Positions 1 through 7,719 are shown, numbered from the stretch's first letter. The stretch is 7,944 nucleotides of DNA from Gammaproteobacteria bacterium (GCA_015490395.1 WFXX01000114.1:1-7944), one strand, 5' to 3'. Translations and numbers: made by a program. The notes: generated by a model not told the origin, from the letters alone.

Positions 1-954
1 GGCCAGCACCTCGCAACCCTCGCCCAGGCGCACGTCCTTGAGCACCGCATACGGGCCCACCCGGACGCCGTCGCCCAGCTCCACCCGCCCCTCCAGGACC
101 ACGCCCACGTCCAGGGTGACGTCCGTCCCGCAGACCACCTCCCCCCGCAGGTCAAGGCGGTCCGGATCCAGGAGGGTGACCCCTTGGCGCATGAGCCCCT
201 CCGCCGCCCGCCGCTGCCAGAGCCGCTCCAGGGCGGCCAGCTGCAGGCGGTCGTTGACGCCCTGGACCTCCGCCGGATCCTCTGCGGGCACGGCCCGCAC
301 CGGAACCCCCTCCAGCACGGCCAGGGCCACCACGTCGGTGAGATAGTACTCGCCCTGGGCGTTGCGGTTGTCGATGCGCTCCAGCCAGGCCCGCAGCCGC
401 CCCGCCGGGGCCGCCAGCACGCCGGTGTTCACCTCCCGCAGGGCCCGCTGCTCGGCGGAGGCGTCCCCCTCCTCCACGATGCCCGTCACCCGGCCATCGG
501 CATCGCGCAGGATGCGCCCATAGCCGGTGGGGTCCGGGAGCTCGGCGGTGAGCAGGGCCAGACCCCTCTCCCCAGGGGCCCCTGCCTCGGCGGCCTTGAG
601 GAGCCGCCGGAGGGTCTCCGAGCGCAGGAGCGGGACGTCGCCGTAGAGCACCAGGACCTGGTGGCCGTCCGGGATCCGAGGCAGGGCCTGGGCCACCGCA
701 TGGCCGGTGCCCAGCTGCTCGGCCTGCTCCACCCAGGTCACGGGCAGCCCACCCAGGGCGGCGCGGACCTGGCCCCCCCCGTGGCCGTGGACCACGTAGA
801 CTGCCTCCGGGCCCAGGGCCCGGGCCGCCTCCACCACGTGGGCCAGGAGCGGGCGACCGGCCAGGGGATGGAGCACCTTGGGCAGGCGCGAGCGCATGCG
901 CTTGCCGCGTCCTGCGGCCAGGATGACCACGCTGAGCGGTGGGCTCGCGGCCAT
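1..954 (-). CDS. glmU: GlmU, bifunctional UDP-N-acetylglucosamine pyrophosphorylase / glucosamine-1-phosphate N-acetyltransferase (3' end cut by window edge)
   Basis: GlmU acetylates glucosamine-1-phosphate and then joins GlcNAc-1-P to UTP, giving cytoplasmic UDP-GlcNAc for peptidoglycan and LPS. I translated 318 codons with no stop up to the edge; the family is about 450 aa, so roughly the last third is missing. Visible motifs: nucleotide-binding loop VILAAGRGKRMRS (G15, G17, R19) with K26 in LPKVLHPLAG; QAEQLGTGHA (E79-H85); YGDVPL with metal-binding D106; GYGRI (144-148); EVNTG with N176; GVNDRLQ with N234. Left-handed beta-helix hexapeptides begin at about residue 255. The acetyltransferase active site lies outside the window. 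The loop has Lys18 where E. coli has Thr, a variant I recall from betaproteobacteria. The ATG at 954 follows a GGGGAGGG site (967-960) and lies 31 bp after atpC, with no terminator between, so it is probably cotranscribed with atp. Confidence 0.96.
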   Translation of the reverse strand, partial: MAASPPLSVVILAAGRGKRMRSRLPKVLHPLAGRPLLAHVVEAARALGPEAVYVVHGHGGGQVRAALGGLPVTWVEQAEQLGTGHAVAQALPRIPDGHQVLVLYGDVPLLRSETLRRLLKAAEAGAPGERGLALLTAELPDPTGYGRILRDADGRVTGIVEEGDASAEQRALREVNTGVLAAPAGRLRAWLERIDNRNAQGEYYLTDVVALAVLEGVPVRAVPAEDPAEVQGVNDRLQLAALERLWQRRAAEGLMRQGVTLLDPDRLDLRGEVVCGTDVTLDVGVVLEGRVELGDGVRVGPYAVLKDVRLGEGCEVLA

Positions 955-985
955 GGCTGCCCTCCCCGCCGGCGCCGCCTCCGCC

Positions 986-1417
986 TCAGCGGCGGGCGGC
1001 GCCGCTCTTGCGCAGCTTCTCGATGACCTTCAGGCGGGCCACCGCCTCGGCCAGCTCCGCCTGGGCCTGGGCCAGCTCCACCTCCCCGGTGCGGTCCCGC
1101 AGGGCCTGCTCGGCCCGCTGCTTGGCCGCCAGGGCCTCGGCCTCGTCCAGGTCCTGGGCCCGCACCGCGGTGTCGGAGAGCACCGTCACCACGTGGGGCT
1201 GGACCTCCAGCATGCCGCCGGAGACGTAGATGGACTCCTCCGCCCCGTCCTCGGTGCGCACCCGCACCTCGCCCGGCCGCAGCCGGGTGAGCAGGGGCGC
1301 GTGGCGCGGGAGGATGCCCAGCTCGCCCATGACGCCTGGGGCGAAGACCATGGTGGCCTTGCCCGAGTAGATCTCACCCTCGGCGCTGACGATGTCGACG
1401 TGGATGGTCATGGCCAT
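986..1417 (-). CDS. atpC: F1Fo ATP synthase subunit epsilon
   Basis: Epsilon is part of the central stalk with gamma, contacts the c-ring and can inhibit ATP hydrolysis through its C-terminal helices. The protein is 143 aa (E. coli 139). Residues 1 to about 87 form the beta-sandwich, with the family motifs GELGILPRHAPLLT (31-44) and YVSGGMLEV (64-72). Residues about 90-137 are Ala/Glu/Arg-rich and fit the two-helix C-terminal domain. The start is ambiguous: ATG at 1417 (MAMTIHV) or ATG at 1411 (MTIHV). I prefer 1417 because GAGGG at 1429-1425, which overlaps the atpD stop, sits 7 nt upstream of it. Only 10 bp separate it from atpD, so translational coupling to beta is likely. Confidence 0.97.
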   Translation of the reverse strand: MAMTIHVDIVSAEGEIYSGKATMVFAPGVMGELGILPRHAPLLTRLRPGEVRVRTEDGAEESIYVSGGMLEVQPHVVTVLSDTAVRAQDLDEAEALAAKQRAEQALRDRTGEVELAQAQAELAEAVARLKVIEKLRKSGAARR

Positions 1418-1427
1418 GCGAGGGCCC

Positions 1428-2807
1428 TCAGGTCAGGGTCTTGGCCTTCTCCACCGCCTCCTCGATGGTGCCCACCATGTAGAAGGCCTGCTCGGGCAGG
1501 TGGTCGTACTCGCCCTCCACGATGGCCTTGAAGCCGGCGATGGTGTCCTTCAGCGGCACGTACTTGCCCGGCGTGCCGGTGAAGACCTCCGCCACGAAGA
1601 AGGGCTGGGACAGGAAGCGCTGGATCTTGCGGGCCCGAGCCACGATGAGCTTGTCCTCCTCGGACAGCTCGTCCATCCCGAGGATGGCGATGATGTCCTT
1701 GAGCTCCTTGTAGCGCTGCAGGATGGACTGCACAGCCCGGGCGGTGTTGTAGTGCTCCTCGCCCACCACCAGGGGGTCGAGCTGCCGGGAGGTGGAATCG
1801 AGCGGATCCACCGCCGGATAGATGCCCAGCTCGGCGATCTGGCGCGAGAGCACCAGGGTGGCGTCCAGGTGGGCGAAGGTGGTGGCCGGGGACGGATCGG
1901 TGAGGTCGTCGGCCGGGACGTACACCGCCTGGAAGGAGGTGATGGAGCCGGTGCGCGTAGAGGTGATGCGCTCCTGGAGCTTGCCCATCTCCTCGGCCAG
2001 GGTGGGCTGGTAGCCCACCGCCGAGGGCATGCGGCCCAGCAGGGCCGAGACCTCGGTGCCGGCCAGGGTGAAGCGGTAGATGTTGTCGATGAACATGAGC
2101 ACGTCGCGGCCCTCGTCGCGGAAGTACTCGGCCATGGTCAGGCCGGTGAGGGCCACGCGCAGGCGATTGCCCGGCGGCTCGTTCATCTGACCGTAGACCA
2201 GGGCCACCTTGTCCAGCACCCCGGCCTCCTGCATCTCGTGGTAGAAGTCGTTGCCCTCGCGGGTGCGCTCGCCCACCCCGGCGAAGACCGAGTAGCCGGC
2301 GTGCTCGATGGCGATGTTGCGGATGAGCTCCATCAGGGTCACGGTCTTGCCCACGCCTGCGCCCCCGAACAGGCCCACCTTGCCGCCCTTGGCGATGGGC
2401 ATGATGAGGTCGATGACCTTGATGCCCGTCTCCAGGATCTCCACGGTGGGGGCCTGGTCCTCGTAGGAGGGGGCGTCGCGGTGGATGGACCAGCGCTCCT
2501 CGGTCTGCACCGGGCCCTTCTCGTCCACCGGCTCGCCCAGCACGTCCATGATCCGCCCCAGGGTCCCGGCCCCCACCGGCACGGAGATGGGGGCGCCGGT
2601 GTCGGTGACCGACAGGCCGCGTCGGAGACCGTCGGTGGGCCCCATGGCGATGGTGCGCACCACCCCGTCGCCGAGCTGCTGCTGCACCTCCAGGGTCAGG
2701 CCCACGTCGTCCACCTTGAGGGCGTTGTAGACGTTGGGGATCTGGTCGCGCGGGAACTGCACGTCGATGACCGCGCCGATGATCTGGGAAATCTTGCCGG
2801 AGCTCAT
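1428..2807 (-). CDS. atpD: F1Fo ATP synthase subunit beta (catalytic)
   Basis: Beta carries the three catalytic sites of F1 in the cytoplasmic head (EC 7.1.2.2). The protein is 459 aa (E. coli 460). Motifs: Walker A GGAGVGKT at 148-155 (K154, T155); GERTREG with catalytic E180 and R181; Walker B RDVLMFIDNIYRF with D241; the C-terminal DELSEED segment at 379-385. The N-terminal beta-barrel is residues 1 to about 75. All residues needed for catalysis are present. The start is fixed by the family N-terminus (MSSGKISQIIGAVIDVQF) and by AGAGGAA at 2819-2813; the frame stays open further upstream, but only as a shadow of atpG. A 77-bp gap with a strong hairpin separates it from atpG. Confidence 0.99.
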   Translation of the reverse strand: MSSGKISQIIGAVIDVQFPRDQIPNVYNALKVDDVGLTLEVQQQLGDGVVRTIAMGPTDGLRRGLSVTDTGAPISVPVGAGTLGRIMDVLGEPVDEKGPVQTEERWSIHRDAPSYEDQAPTVEILETGIKVIDLIMPIAKGGKVGLFGGAGVGKTVTLMELIRNIAIEHAGYSVFAGVGERTREGNDFYHEMQEAGVLDKVALVYGQMNEPPGNRLRVALTGLTMAEYFRDEGRDVLMFIDNIYRFTLAGTEVSALLGRMPSAVGYQPTLAEEMGKLQERITSTRTGSITSFQAVYVPADDLTDPSPATTFAHLDATLVLSRQIAELGIYPAVDPLDSTSRQLDPLVVGEEHYNTARAVQSILQRYKELKDIIAILGMDELSEEDKLIVARARKIQRFLSQPFFVAEVFTGTPGKYVPLKDTIAGFKAIVEGEYDHLPEQAFYMVGTIEEAVEKAKTLT

Positions 2808-2812
2808 GTCGG

Positions 2813-2821
2813 TTCCTCTGT
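2813..2821 (-). promoter_or_regulatory. Ribosome binding site of atpD
   Basis: On the minus strand ACAGAGGAA lies with its GAGG core 7 nt before the atpD ATG. The same 9-mer precedes atpA. It decides the start at 2807 within a longer open frame. Confidence 0.8.
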
Positions 2822-2844
2822 CGCGTGCTTCCTCGATGCCCTGG

Positions 2845-2868
2845 CGGCCCCGCGCCCGGGCGGGGCCG
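2845..2868 (-). promoter_or_regulatory. GC-rich hairpin in the atpG-atpD gap
   Basis: A perfect 9-bp inverted repeat with a 6-nt loop: CGGCCCCGC, loop CCGGGC, GCGGGGCCG on the minus strand. It begins 16 nt after the atpG stop and ends 37 nt before the atpD start. No T-run follows it, so it is unlikely to be an intrinsic terminator. It could stabilise or define mRNA ends and help set the beta to gamma ratio; that role is inference. Confidence 0.55.
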
Positions 2869-2884
2869 GCTGCATCCATCGGGG

Positions 2885-3751
2885 CTAGACCGCCTCCGCG
2901 CCGCTGACGATCTCGGAGATCTCCTGGGTGATGGCCGCCTGGCGGGCCTTGTTGTAGGCGAGCTGCAGGTCCTCGATGAGGCTGCTGGCGTTGTCCGAGG
3001 CGGCCTTCATGGCCACCATGCGCGCGGCCTGCTCGCAGGCCACGTTCTCCACCACCCCCTGGTAGACCAGGGACTCGATGTAGCGGGTCAGCAGCCCATC
3101 CAGCACCTCCCGGGCGTCGGGCTCGTAGAGGTAGTCCCAGCGGTGCCTGAGCCGCTCGTCCTCCACCCCCGTCACCGGCAGGAGCTGCAGGCTCTGGGGC
3201 TCCTGGCTCATGGTGCTGACGAAGCGGTTGTGGGCCAGGTACAGCCGCTCCAGGCTGCCCTCCTGGTAGGCGTCCAGCATCACCTTGATGGTGCCGATGA
3301 GGTCCTCCAGGCGGGGGGCGTCCCCCAGATGGGAGGCCTGGGCCACCAGGCGCACCTCCTTCAGGCGCCGGAAGAAGGCGTTGGCCTTGGCCCCCACCGT
3401 GGCCAGCTCCACCGCCACGCCCTGCTCCTGCCAGCGCCGCAGCTCGCCCAGGAGCATGCGGAAGAGGTTGGCGTTGAGCCCGCCGCACAGGCCACGGTCG
3501 GTGGAGACCACGATGTAGCCCACCCGCTTGACCGGCTCGCGCGGCACCAGGTAGGGGTGCCGGTACTCCGGGTGGGCCTGGGCCAGGTGCCCGATCACCG
3601 CCCGGATGCGCTCGGCATAGGGCCTGGAGGCGAGCATGCGCTCCTGGGCCCGGCGCATCTTGCTCGCGGCCACCATCTCCATGGCACGCGTGATCTTCTG
3701 CGTGCTCTGGATGGACCGGATCTGCGAGCGGATCTCCTTGCCGACGGCCAT
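2885..3751 (-). CDS. atpG: F1Fo ATP synthase subunit gamma
   Basis: Gamma is the rotating shaft inside the alpha3beta3 head and passes c-ring rotation to the catalytic sites. The protein is 288 aa (E. coli 287). The N-terminal coiled-coil helix includes IQSTQKITRAMEMVAASKM (14-32). The central Rossmann-like part has STDRGLCGGLN (83-93). The C-terminal helix ends in the family signature ITQEISEIVSGA (274-285). There is no insertion like the redox-regulated loop of chloroplast gamma. The ATG at 3751 follows GAGGGGG (3767-3761), which overlaps the atpA stop codon; the 14-bp gap suggests coupled translation. It ends in TAG, whereas the other complete genes here end in TGA. Confidence 0.98.
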   Translation of the reverse strand: MAVGKEIRSQIRSIQSTQKITRAMEMVAASKMRRAQERMLASRPYAERIRAVIGHLAQAHPEYRHPYLVPREPVKRVGYIVVSTDRGLCGGLNANLFRMLLGELRRWQEQGVAVELATVGAKANAFFRRLKEVRLVAQASHLGDAPRLEDLIGTIKVMLDAYQEGSLERLYLAHNRFVSTMSQEPQSLQLLPVTGVEDERLRHRWDYLYEPDAREVLDGLLTRYIESLVYQGVVENVACEQAARMVAMKAASDNASSLIEDLQLAYNKARQAAITQEISEIVSGAEAV

Positions 3752-3765
3752 GGGCCCCTACCCCC

Positions 3766-5307
<1,542 letters not shown>

Positions 5308-5315
5308 GGTTGTGC

Positions 5316-5324
5316 TTCCTCTGT
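5316..5324 (-). promoter_or_regulatory. Ribosome binding site of atpA
   Basis: The minus strand reads ACAGAGGAA, with its GAGG core 10 nt before the atpA ATG. It is identical to the site before atpD, which fits the equal 3:3 need for alpha and beta. It supports the start at 5307 over upstream in-frame starts. Confidence 0.8.
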
Positions 5325-5336
5325 GAATCCTCCGCC

Positions 5337-5361
5337 GGGGCCGCCCCAGGGCCCGCGCCCC
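5337..5361 (-). promoter_or_regulatory. Imperfect GC-rich inverted repeat in the atpH-atpA gap
   Basis: GGGGC (5361-5357) can pair with GCCCC (5341-5337), with further partial pairing inside through a bulge. It starts 2 nt after the atpH stop and ends 29 nt before the atpA start. No T-run follows. It is weaker than the atpG-atpD hairpin, and several alternative folds are possible in this GC-rich stretch. Confidence 0.35.
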
Positions 5362-5363
5362 TC

Positions 5364-5900
5364 TCAACGGGCCAGTTCCGAGGCCAGCCGCCGCAGCCGC
5401 CCGGCCACCGAACCGTCCAGCACCCAGTCTCCGGCCCGCACCACCACGCCGCCGAGCAGGGAGGTGTCCACCTGGCAGCGGAGACTGACCTCCCGACCCA
5501 AGCGCCGTCGCAAGCCCTCGGCGAGGGCCCTCTGCTGGGCCTCATCCAGGGGGAAGGCGGAGCGAACCTCGGCCTCCACCCTGCGCTCGGCCTCGGCGCG
5601 GCGGGCCTCGTAGAGCTGGGCGATCTCGGGGGCCAGGGCCAGCTTGCCGTTCTCGGCCAGCAGGCGCACCAGCCGCGCCCCCTCCTCGCCCAGGCGCTCG
5701 CCGGCGATGTCCAGGATCAGCCGGACCGCCCCCTCGCGGCCCAGGCGGGGATCGCCCACAAGGCGCCGCACGCGCTCGTCCCGGACCACCGCGGCCAGCA
5801 GGGCCAGACGCTCGGACCAGGCCTCCAGCTCGCCGCGCTCGCGGGCCAGCTCGAAGACCGCCTGGGCGTAGGGTCGGGCGATGGTGCTTCTCTCTGCCAT
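5364..5900 (-). CDS. atpH: F1Fo ATP synthase subunit delta (OSCP homologue)
   Basis: Delta sits on top of F1 and ties it to the b dimer of the peripheral stalk. The protein is 178 aa (E. coli 177). The N-terminal helical domain starts with TIARPYAQAVFELA (6-19), typical of the family. The C-terminal OSCP signature region is LLGGVVVRAGDWVLDGSV (148-165), followed by GRLRRLASEL. The ATG at 5900 is the only start that keeps the conserved ARPYA segment near the N-terminus. It has no clear Shine-Dalgarno: the 20 nt upstream contain no GGAG or GAGG. With only 12 bp from the atpF stop, translation is probably coupled to atpF. Confidence 0.97.
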   Translation of the reverse strand: MAERSTIARPYAQAVFELARERGELEAWSERLALLAAVVRDERVRRLVGDPRLGREGAVRLILDIAGERLGEEGARLVRLLAENGKLALAPEIAQLYEARRAEAERRVEAEVRSAFPLDEAQQRALAEGLRRRLGREVSLRCQVDTSLLGGVVVRAGDWVLDGSVAGRLRRLASELAR

Positions 5901-5912
5901 GGATTCAGGCCG

Positions 5913-6383
5913 TCACAGCTGGGCCACCAGGTCCTGGAGCAGGTCCTGGTGGGCCTTGGGGTCGATCTCGCGCTTGAGGATGCGCTCGGCGCCGGCCACG
6001 GCGAGCTGGGCCACCTGGGCACGCAGCTCCTCCTTGGCACGGTGGGCCGCCTGGTCGATCTCGGCCTGGGCCGCAGCCAGGATGCGCTCGGCCTCCTGGC
6101 GGGCGTTGGCCTTGGCCTCCTCCACGATCTCGGCGCCCCGCCGCTCCGCCTGGGCCACGATCTCGGCGGCCCGGTCCTTGGCCTCGCGCAGCACCTCCTT
6201 GGCCCGCTCCTCGGCGTGGCGCAGCTCGTGCTGGCCCTTCTCGGCCGCCGCGAGCCCGTCGGCGATGCGCTTGCGCCGGTCCTCCAGGAGCTGGGAGACC
6301 GGCCCCCAGAGCACCTTGTTGACGAACCAGATCAGCGCCACGAAGGCGGCGATCTGGGCCAGCAGGGTCGCGGTGATGTTCAC
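5913..6383 (-). CDS. atpF: F1Fo ATP synthase subunit b
   Basis: Two b chains form the peripheral stalk that holds the a subunit and the F1 head still against each other. The protein is 156 aa, the same as E. coli. One N-terminal membrane helix (about residues 5-24, AQIAAFVALIWFVNKVLW) is followed by the short WGPV element and the conserved R36 region (EDRRKRIADGL). A long charged Ala/Glu/Arg coiled coil comes next, then the delta-binding end AVAGAERILKREID. The start is GTG at 6383, well supported by AAGGAG at 6396-6391 with a 7-nt spacer. There is a single b gene in the window, with no b/b' pair as in cyanobacteria or alphaproteobacteria. Confidence 0.98.
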   Translation of the reverse strand: MNITATLLAQIAAFVALIWFVNKVLWGPVSQLLEDRRKRIADGLAAAEKGQHELRHAEERAKEVLREAKDRAAEIVAQAERRGAEIVEEAKANARQEAERILAAAQAEIDQAAHRAKEELRAQVAQLAVAGAERILKREIDPKAHQDLLQDLVAQL

Positions 6384-6390
6384 CTCGGCT

Positions 6391-6396
6391 CTCCTT
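6391..6396 (-). promoter_or_regulatory. Ribosome binding site of atpF (GTG start)
   Basis: AAGGAG lies 7 nt before the GTG at 6383. It settles the non-ATG start, as no other in-frame start lies nearby. Confidence 0.85.
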
Positions 6397-6408
6397 GCGC
6401 TAGCTCGC

Positions 6409-6421
6409 GCCGCGACGCGGC
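6409..6421 (-). promoter_or_regulatory. GC-rich hairpin in the atpE-atpF gap
   Basis: A perfect inverted repeat GCCGC, loop GTC, GCGGC on the minus strand starts 4 nt after the atpE stop. No T-run follows. It could stabilise the 3' end of the atpE message segment or dampen passage to atpF, since c is needed in far more copies than b; this is inference. Confidence 0.45.
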
Positions 6422-6425
6422 GGCC

Positions 6426-6719
6426 TCAGCCCCCCAGCCCCTGCAGGGCCGACTCCAGGGCGCCCACGAAGGGGTTGGCGAACAGGAACCACATGGCGAA
6501 GGCCAGGATGATGAAAGGGAAGGACTCCATCAGGCCGGCGAAGATGAACATGTTGGTCATCAACGCCGGGCGCATCTCGGGCTGGCGGGCGATGCCCTCG
6601 AGGGTCTTGGCGCAGATCAGGCCCCAGCCGATGGCCGAGCCCAGGCCCGCGGCGGCCAGGATCACGCCCACGCCCACGGCGGTGTACGCGTAGATGGTGG
6701 AGATCATCTCGGGTGTCAT
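6426..6719 (-). CDS. atpE: F1Fo ATP synthase subunit c (proteolipid)
   Basis: Subunit c forms the membrane rotor ring; each copy carries one proton per step. The protein is 97 aa, longer than E. coli (79), with extra residues at both ends including a tail after FANPFVG. Helix 1 is about residues 13-37, with a Gly/Ala packing strip (A23, G25, G27, A29, G31, G33) and Trp at 32. The polar loop is ARQPE (44-48). Helix 2 is about 54-81 with the ion-carrying carboxylate E65 in GLMESFPF; P68 lies three residues on, as Pro64 does after Asp61 in E. coli. Position 32 is Trp, not the Gln of sodium-binding c-rings, so proton coupling is more likely. The ATG at 6719 follows AGGAGG. Confidence 0.97.
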   Translation of the reverse strand: MTPEMISTIYAYTAVGVGVILAAAGLGSAIGWGLICAKTLEGIARQPEMRPALMTNMFIFAGLMESFPFIILAFAMWFLFANPFVGALESALQGLGG

Positions 6720-6727
6720 GGGTTCAG

Positions 6728-6733
6728 CCTCCT
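6728..6733 (-). promoter_or_regulatory. Consensus ribosome binding site of atpE
   Basis: A full AGGAGG lies 8 nt before the atpE ATG and is the best site in the operon. The gap before it is purine-rich and less GC-rich than its surroundings. This fits the high demand for c, which is needed in 8 or more copies per enzyme. Confidence 0.85.
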
Positions 6734-6784
6734 ATGAGCGTCAAGCTTGCCTTCTCCGTTCCGGGATCCGCTTCCGGCTTCCGT

Positions 6785-6797
6785 GCCCGCGCCGGGC
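6785..6797 (-). promoter_or_regulatory. GC-rich hairpin directly after the atpB stop
   Basis: The perfect inverted repeat GCCCG, loop GCG, CGGGC on the minus strand begins at the base right after the atpB TGA. No T-run follows. It may protect the 3' end of an upstream mRNA fragment or mark a processing point before the highly translated atpE; the role is inferred. Confidence 0.45.
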
Positions 6798-7652
6798 TCA
6801 GTGATCGTCCGGCCCGGCGTGGGCCATGCCCAGGTAGACGATGGTGAGCACCATGAAGATGAAGGCCTGCAGGGTGATCACCAGCAGGTGGAAGATCAGC
6901 CAGCCCAGGTCCAGCAGCGCCTGCAGGGGCAGGACCAGGAAGGCCAGGGCGCCCACCGCCAGGGTGCCGCCGATGAGGGCGATGAGCAGGAAGACCAGCT
7001 CGCCGGCGAAGAGGTTGCCGAACAGTCGCAGGGCCAGGCTCAACGGCTTGGCCAGCTCCTCGATGAGGGTCATGACCACGTTCACCGGGACGAGGTACTT
7101 CCCGAAGGGGTGGAAGAGGAACATCTTCAAGTAGCCGACCGCCCCCTTGACCTTGATGTTGTAGTAGACGATGAGGGCGAAGACCGTCAGGGACATGGCC
7201 AGGGTGGCGTTGAGGTCGGTGGTGGGCACCACCTTGAGGTAGGGGATGCCCAGGGCCGCGGCCAAGGCGGGCAGCAGGTCCACCGGGATCAGGTCCATGA
7301 AGTTCATGAGCCAGACCCAGAGGAAGATGGTCAAGGCCAACGGCGCGATGAGCGGGTTGTGGCCCGGGAAGCTGTCCTTGACCTGCTGCTGCACGAACTC
7401 GAGGATGGCCTCGACGAAGTTCTGGAAGGGCCCGGGCACCCCGTCCGTGAGCCGCCGCGCCAGCCAGGCGGAGACACCCAGGATGAGTCCGCCCAGGAGC
7501 AGGCTGAAGAAGAGGGTGTCCAGGTGCAGGGCCCAGAACCCGGCGGCCTTGTGGGTCACCGGGTCACAGTCGCCCACGCACAGGTTGGTCAGGTGGTGCT
7601 GGATGTACTCGACGGTGCCGCCCCCGCCGGCGGCCTGCTCCGAAGCAGCCAA
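6798..7652 (-). CDS. atpB: F1Fo ATP synthase subunit a
   Basis: Subunit a forms the two proton half-channels beside the c-ring. The protein is 284 aa (E. coli 271). It has several membrane helices (first about residues 43-62). Key residues: R209 in LALRLFGN (E. coli R210), E218 in FAGEL (E. coli E219), H255 in WLIFH (E. coli H245) and Q262 in TLQAFIFMVLTIVYL. The segment IAPLALTIFLWVWLMNFMDL (102-121) is also typical. The start appears to be TTG at 7652, preceded by AGGGGGGG with a 5-nt spacer. No ATG or GTG occurs between an in-frame TAA at 7691-7689 and the conserved EYIQHHLTNL segment, which matches the E. coli N-terminus. C25 and C29 in the N-terminal segment are unusual. Confidence 0.97.
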   Translation of the reverse strand: MAASEQAAGGGGTVEYIQHHLTNLCVGDCDPVTHKAAGFWALHLDTLFFSLLLGGLILGVSAWLARRLTDGVPGPFQNFVEAILEFVQQQVKDSFPGHNPLIAPLALTIFLWVWLMNFMDLIPVDLLPALAAALGIPYLKVVPTTDLNATLAMSLTVFALIVYYNIKVKGAVGYLKMFLFHPFGKYLVPVNVVMTLIEELAKPLSLALRLFGNLFAGELVFLLIALIGGTLAVGALAFLVLPLQALLDLGWLIFHLLVITLQAFIFMVLTIVYLGMAHAGPDDH

Positions 7653-7657
7653 GGTCG

Positions 7658-7665
7658 CCCCCCCT
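7658..7665 (-). promoter_or_regulatory. Ribosome binding site of atpB (TTG start)
   Basis: AGGGGGGG precedes the inferred TTG start by 5 nt. It is G-rich but not a consensus site, and with the rare start it predicts modest translation of the single-copy subunit a. Confidence 0.5.
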
Positions 7666-7694
7666 GAACAGCTAAACCCGAAACGTCCTTACCC

Positions 7695-7719
7695 GCGCCC
7701 GCTGGTCCCTGCCGGGCGC
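7695..7719 (-). promoter_or_regulatory. GC-rich hairpin in the atpI-atpB gap
   Basis: A perfect 7-bp stem, GCGCCCG with CGGGCGC on the minus strand, with an 11-nt loop. It begins 18 nt after the atpI stop. No T-run follows directly, so read-through to atpB is expected. It may partly separate expression of the non-structural AtpI from the enzyme genes. Confidence 0.45.

Noticed and set aside
2845..2868. Intrinsic terminator between atpG and atpD
   Set aside because: The stem is strong, but no T-run follows on the transcribed strand, and beta must be expressed with the operon.
1392..2888. Plus-strand open frame of 498 codons opposite atpD
   Set aside because: It is antisense to a complete beta gene and has a His/Leu/Gly/Asp-rich composition typical of a reversed GC-rich frame; no domain is recognisable.
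2808..3488. Upstream extension of the atpD frame that would make a 686-aa protein
   Set aside because: The extension overlaps atpG out of frame and is Gly/Pro/Ala-rich without family support; the start at 2807 has its own ribosome binding site and the conserved N-terminus.
5310..6737. Plus-strand open frame of 475 codons opposite atpH, atpF and atpE
   Set aside because: It spans three well-supported genes on the other strand and has no recognisable domain.
6426..7652. Sodium-coupled or N-type ATPase operon
   Set aside because: Gene order is the standard I-B-E-F-H-A-G-D-C with atpH present, there is no atpQ/atpR, and c lacks Gln at position 32.
6747..7667. Plus-strand open frame of 306 codons rich in Gln, Glu, Asp and Gly opposite atpB
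   Set aside because: The odd composition is what reversed codons of hydrophobic membrane helices give; atpB itself is clear.
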